Of a stretch of DNA of 64,000 nt, positions 61,498 to 64,000 are shown piece by piece. A program made the translations under genes and the position numbers. Positions within the stretch are counted from its first letter, which is position 1, and each line of letters opens with the position of its first letter. Source of the DNA: Aliivibrio_A sp016764915 (GTDB lineage: Bacteria > Pseudomonadota > Gammaproteobacteria > Enterobacterales > Vibrionaceae); contig OZ245057.1 of assembly GCA_965224595.1 (NCBI GenBank), positions 372,001 to 436,000 of the forward strand, read 5' to 3'. The notes beneath the pieces are model-generated. The model was not told the origin of the DNA and did not search any database. It worked only from the letters and a program-made list of their open reading frames with translations.

Positions 61498-64000
61498 ATG
61501 ATGAGTAATCCAACACAAACTAGACAACGGATTGTTGTGGTCGGCAATGGTATGGTAGGCCATAAATTTATCGATAACTTAATAAAAAGTGCCAATGAGC
61601 AGTATGACATTATTACTTTCTCGGAAGAGTCCCGACTCGCCTATGACCGGGTTCAATTAAGTGGCTATTTCTCAGGAAAATCTGCAGATGATCTTGCACT
61701 GACCGATGCGCACTACTATCAACAAAATGGCATTAACTTTGTTCTTAATGACAAAGTGACCACTCTGGATACGGCCAATAACCAAGTCATTACCAACAGT
61801 GGCCGCATTGAGTCATATGATAAATTAGTGCTTGCTACAGGCTCCTTTCCTTTTGTTCCACCTATTCCTGGTAATGACAAAGAGCACTGCCATGTCTATC
61901 GCACCATTGATGATCTTGAAAAAATCACGGCATCAGGTTCACAAAGCAAAGTTGGCGTGGTGATCGGCGGAGGTCTACTTGGCTTAGAGGCTGCCAACGC
62001 GCTCACTCACTTAGGATTGGAAACTCATATTGTTGAATTTGCCCCTCGCTTAATGGCCGTACAACTCGATGACGGTGGTGGTAGGTTACTGCGTCGTAAA
62101 ATTGAAGAGTTAGGTGTTCAGGTTCACACCGAAAAGGCCACCAGTGAAATCATTGAAGGGGAAACGTGTCGCTATCGAATGAATTTTTCTGATGGCAGTT
62201 TTTTAGAAACCGATACCATCGTTTTCTCGGCTGGCATTCGACCACAAGATGAATTAGCACGTCAATTTGGTCTAGATATTGGCGAGAGAGGCGGCATCGT
62301 TATCAATGACCACTGCCAAACAAATGTTGAAAATATCTACGCCATTGGTGAGTGCGCACTGTGGCAGAATAAAATTTTTGGCTTAGTTGCACCTGGTTAT
62401 CAAATGGCAAAGGTGACAGCATCACACATTAGTGGTGGCGATGCCTGTTTCACTGGTGCTGATATGAGTACTAAATTGAAACTGCTTGGGGTTGATGTGG
62501 CCAGTATTGGTGATGTTCACGGTAATACTCCCGGCGCCCAGTCATACACCTATAACGATGAGATAGAGCAAATCTATAAACGTTTGATCGTCTCTGCTGA
62601 TGGTAAGAAGATCGTCGGCGCAGTGCTTGTTGGTGATGCTGAGGCGTATGGCACGTTACTGCAAACCCTATTAAATGACATGACTCTGCCTGAAAACCCA
62701 TCCGTATTGATTCTGCCTAACCATGGGGATGAAAGTGCCAGCAGCGGCTTAGGCATTGATGCTCTGCCAGATAGTGCTTCTATCTGTTCATGCTTTGATG
62801 TGGCCAAAGGCGATATTAAACAAGCGGTCGCTGCAGGTTGCACCACAATGTCTGAGCTTAAGACGTCCACTAAAGCATCCACTGGCTGTGGTGGCTGCTC
62901 ATCACTGGCAAAACAGGTGTTGGAATCCGAGCTGTCTAGTCTAGGATTTGAAGTGAAAAGTGATATATGTGAACACTTTTCCTACTCTCGTCAACAACTT
63001 GCCGACATCATCCGAGTCAAAAAAATTACCCAGTTTGATCAACTTCTTGAGAGTCACGGTCAAGGATTGGGCTGCGAAGTGTGTAAACCGGCCGTAGGTT
63101 CTATTCTTGCCTCATATTGGAATGACTATGTACTTAACGATCAGCACCTGGAACTGCAAGATACCAATGACATCTACTTGGGCAATATGCAAAAAGATGG
63201 CACCTATTCGGTTGTTCCTCGAATTGCAGGCGGCGAAATCACCCCTGATAAGTTAATCATATTAGGGGAAGTTGCCAAACAATTTGACCTCTATACAAAA
63301 ATTACTGGTGGCCAGCGGGTTGACCTATTTGGTGCTCAACTGCATGAGTTACCAACCATATGGAAAATCCTGATTGATGCTGGTTTTGAAACTGGTCACG
63401 CCTATGGCAAGTCAGTACGCACGGTTAAATCGTGCGTTGGCAGTACTTGGTGTCGATATGGTGTCAACGATAGCGTCGGTTTTGCCATTGCTATCGAGAA
63501 TCGCTACAAAGGATTACGCTCGCCTCATAAGCTTAAGTTCGCTGTCTCTGGTTGTACACGAGAATGCGCTGAAGCTCAAACCAAAGATGTTGGCATTATT
63601 GCCACCGACAAAGGTTGGAACCTCTATGTATGTGGTAATGGTGGCATGCGTCCTCGTCATGGAGATCTGTTTGCCACCGATCTGAATGATCAACTACTGC
63701 AAAAATACATTGATCGCTTCTTGATGTTCTATATACGAACTGCAGATCGTCTGCAACGAACCTCCGTATGGCTTGAGAATTTAGATGGCGGCTTAGAATA
63801 TCTCAAAAAGGTGATTATCGAAGACAGTTTGGGGATTGCCAATGAACTTGAAGCCGAGATGGCCCATAACGTGAAAAACTACCAATGTGAGTGGAAAACC
63901 ACCATTGAGAGTCCTGAAAATCTCAAACGTTTTCAGCACTTTGTTAATAGCAGTGATACTGATGACAACCTGTCGTTTATGACCACTCGAGACCAGCGAT
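61498..64000 (+). CDS. nirB: Nitrite reductase [NAD(P)H] large subunit NirB, cut by the right edge
   Basis: The frame from the ATG at 61498 (or 61501) stays open for 834 codons to the window end; E. coli NirB has 847, so only a short tail is missing. The order is FAD/NAD domain (IVVVGNGMVGHKFID, VVIGGGLLGLEAANAL), BFD-like 2Fe-2S domain (ICSCFDVAKGDI and STGCGGCSS), a second small cysteine motif (GLGCEVCKPAVG), then the siroheme/4Fe-4S domain with CVGSTWC and SGCTREC. It reduces nitrite to ammonia in the cytoplasm. Co-transcription with cobA and the divergent nasA point to nitrate assimilation. The small subunit nirD should lie just beyond the edge. Confidence 0.93.
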   Translation, partial: MMSNPTQTRQRIVVVGNGMVGHKFIDNLIKSANEQYDIITFSEESRLAYDRVQLSGYFSGKSADDLALTDAHYYQQNGINFVLNDKVTTLDTANNQVITNSGRIESYDKLVLATGSFPFVPPIPGNDKEHCHVYRTIDDLEKITASGSQSKVGVVIGGGLLGLEAANALTHLGLETHIVEFAPRLMAVQLDDGGGRLLRRKIEELGVQVHTEKATSEIIEGETCRYRMNFSDGSFLETDTIVFSAGIRPQDELARQFGLDIGERGGIVINDHCQTNVENIYAIGECALWQNKIFGLVAPGYQMAKVTASHISGGDACFTGADMSTKLKLLGVDVASIGDVHGNTPGAQSYTYNDEIEQIYKRLIVSADGKKIVGAVLVGDAEAYGTLLQTLLNDMTLPENPSVLILPNHGDESASSGLGIDALPDSASICSCFDVAKGDIKQAVAAGCTTMSELKTSTKASTGCGGCSSLAKQVLESELSSLGFEVKSDICEHFSYSRQQLADIIRVKKITQFDQLLESHGQGLGCEVCKPAVGSILASYWNDYVLNDQHLELQDTNDIYLGNMQKDGTYSVVPRIAGGEITPDKLIILGEVAKQFDLYTKITGGQRVDLFGAQLHELPTIWKILIDAGFETGHAYGKSVRTVKSCVGSTWCRYGVNDSVGFAIAIENRYKGLRSPHKLKFAVSGCTRECAEAQTKDVGIIATDKGWNLYVCGNGGMRPRHGDLFATDLNDQLLQKYIDRFLMFYIRTADRLQRTSVWLENLDGGLEYLKKVIIEDSLGIANELEAEMAHNVKNYQCEWKTTIESPENLKRFQHFVNSSDTDDNLSFMTTRDQR

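Noticed and set aside
1..64000. CRISPR array, rRNA or complete insertion sequence
   Set aside because: No regularly spaced direct repeats, no rRNA-like sequence and no transposase gene were seen anywhere in the window.

Overview
The window looks like a chromosomal segment of a Vibrionaceae-type gammaproteobacterium (Vibrio/Photobacterium relatives). The evidence is psp and sap operons of enterobacterial-vibrio type, ycjX-ycjF, and proteins I recognise as TyrR, RimJ, Mlc, PykA and QueE. The genus cannot be fixed from the sequence alone.

Layout. 1-3.1 kb: end of a peptide ABC transporter operon (oppA-oppB-oppC, minus strand, cut by the left edge). 3.5-7.2 kb: fecBCDE-like ferric siderophore/dicitrate uptake operon with a Fur-like site. 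7.4-11.7 kb: a secreted subtilase with a PKD domain and a DUF885 lipoprotein. 11.7-15.5 kb: an AT-rich accessory island of small membrane or secreted proteins and an Rhs C-terminal remnant, bracketed by two nearly identical 34-bp terminator-shaped repeats. 15.5-19.2 kb: LysE, VOC, HD and a divergent old-yellow-enzyme/TetR pair with three operators. 19.8-23.5 kb: mlc, queE, pykA. 23.6-28.3 kb: TolC-HlyD-two ABC-2 permeases without an ATPase.

28.4-44.3 kb is the centrepiece: a selenium and glycine-reductase island. It holds a PhnDCE-like ABC transporter (probable selenium oxyanion uptake), selB, selA, the selenocysteine tRNA, divergent grdX, and an operon read trxB-trxA-grdA-grdC-grdD-selD-grdE-grdB. 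Three genes (grdA, grdB, selD) carry in-frame UGA codons at recognisable selenocysteine positions. Together they would import selenium, make selenophosphate with a SelD that is itself a selenoprotein, charge and deliver Sec, and assemble glycine reductase. That enzyme uses NADPH-thioredoxin electrons to turn glycine and phosphate into acetyl phosphate and ammonia, giving anaerobic ATP. This Stickland-type system is best known from clostridia.

44.9-57.6 kb: rimJ, tyrR with a TyrR-box-like site, ycjF-ycjX, pspCBA with a sigma-54 promoter and divergent pspF, then sapABCDF. 57.7-64 kb: assimilatory nitrate reductase (nasA) divergent from cobA-nirB. Both sides have sigma-54-type promoter elements, and nirB runs off the right edge.
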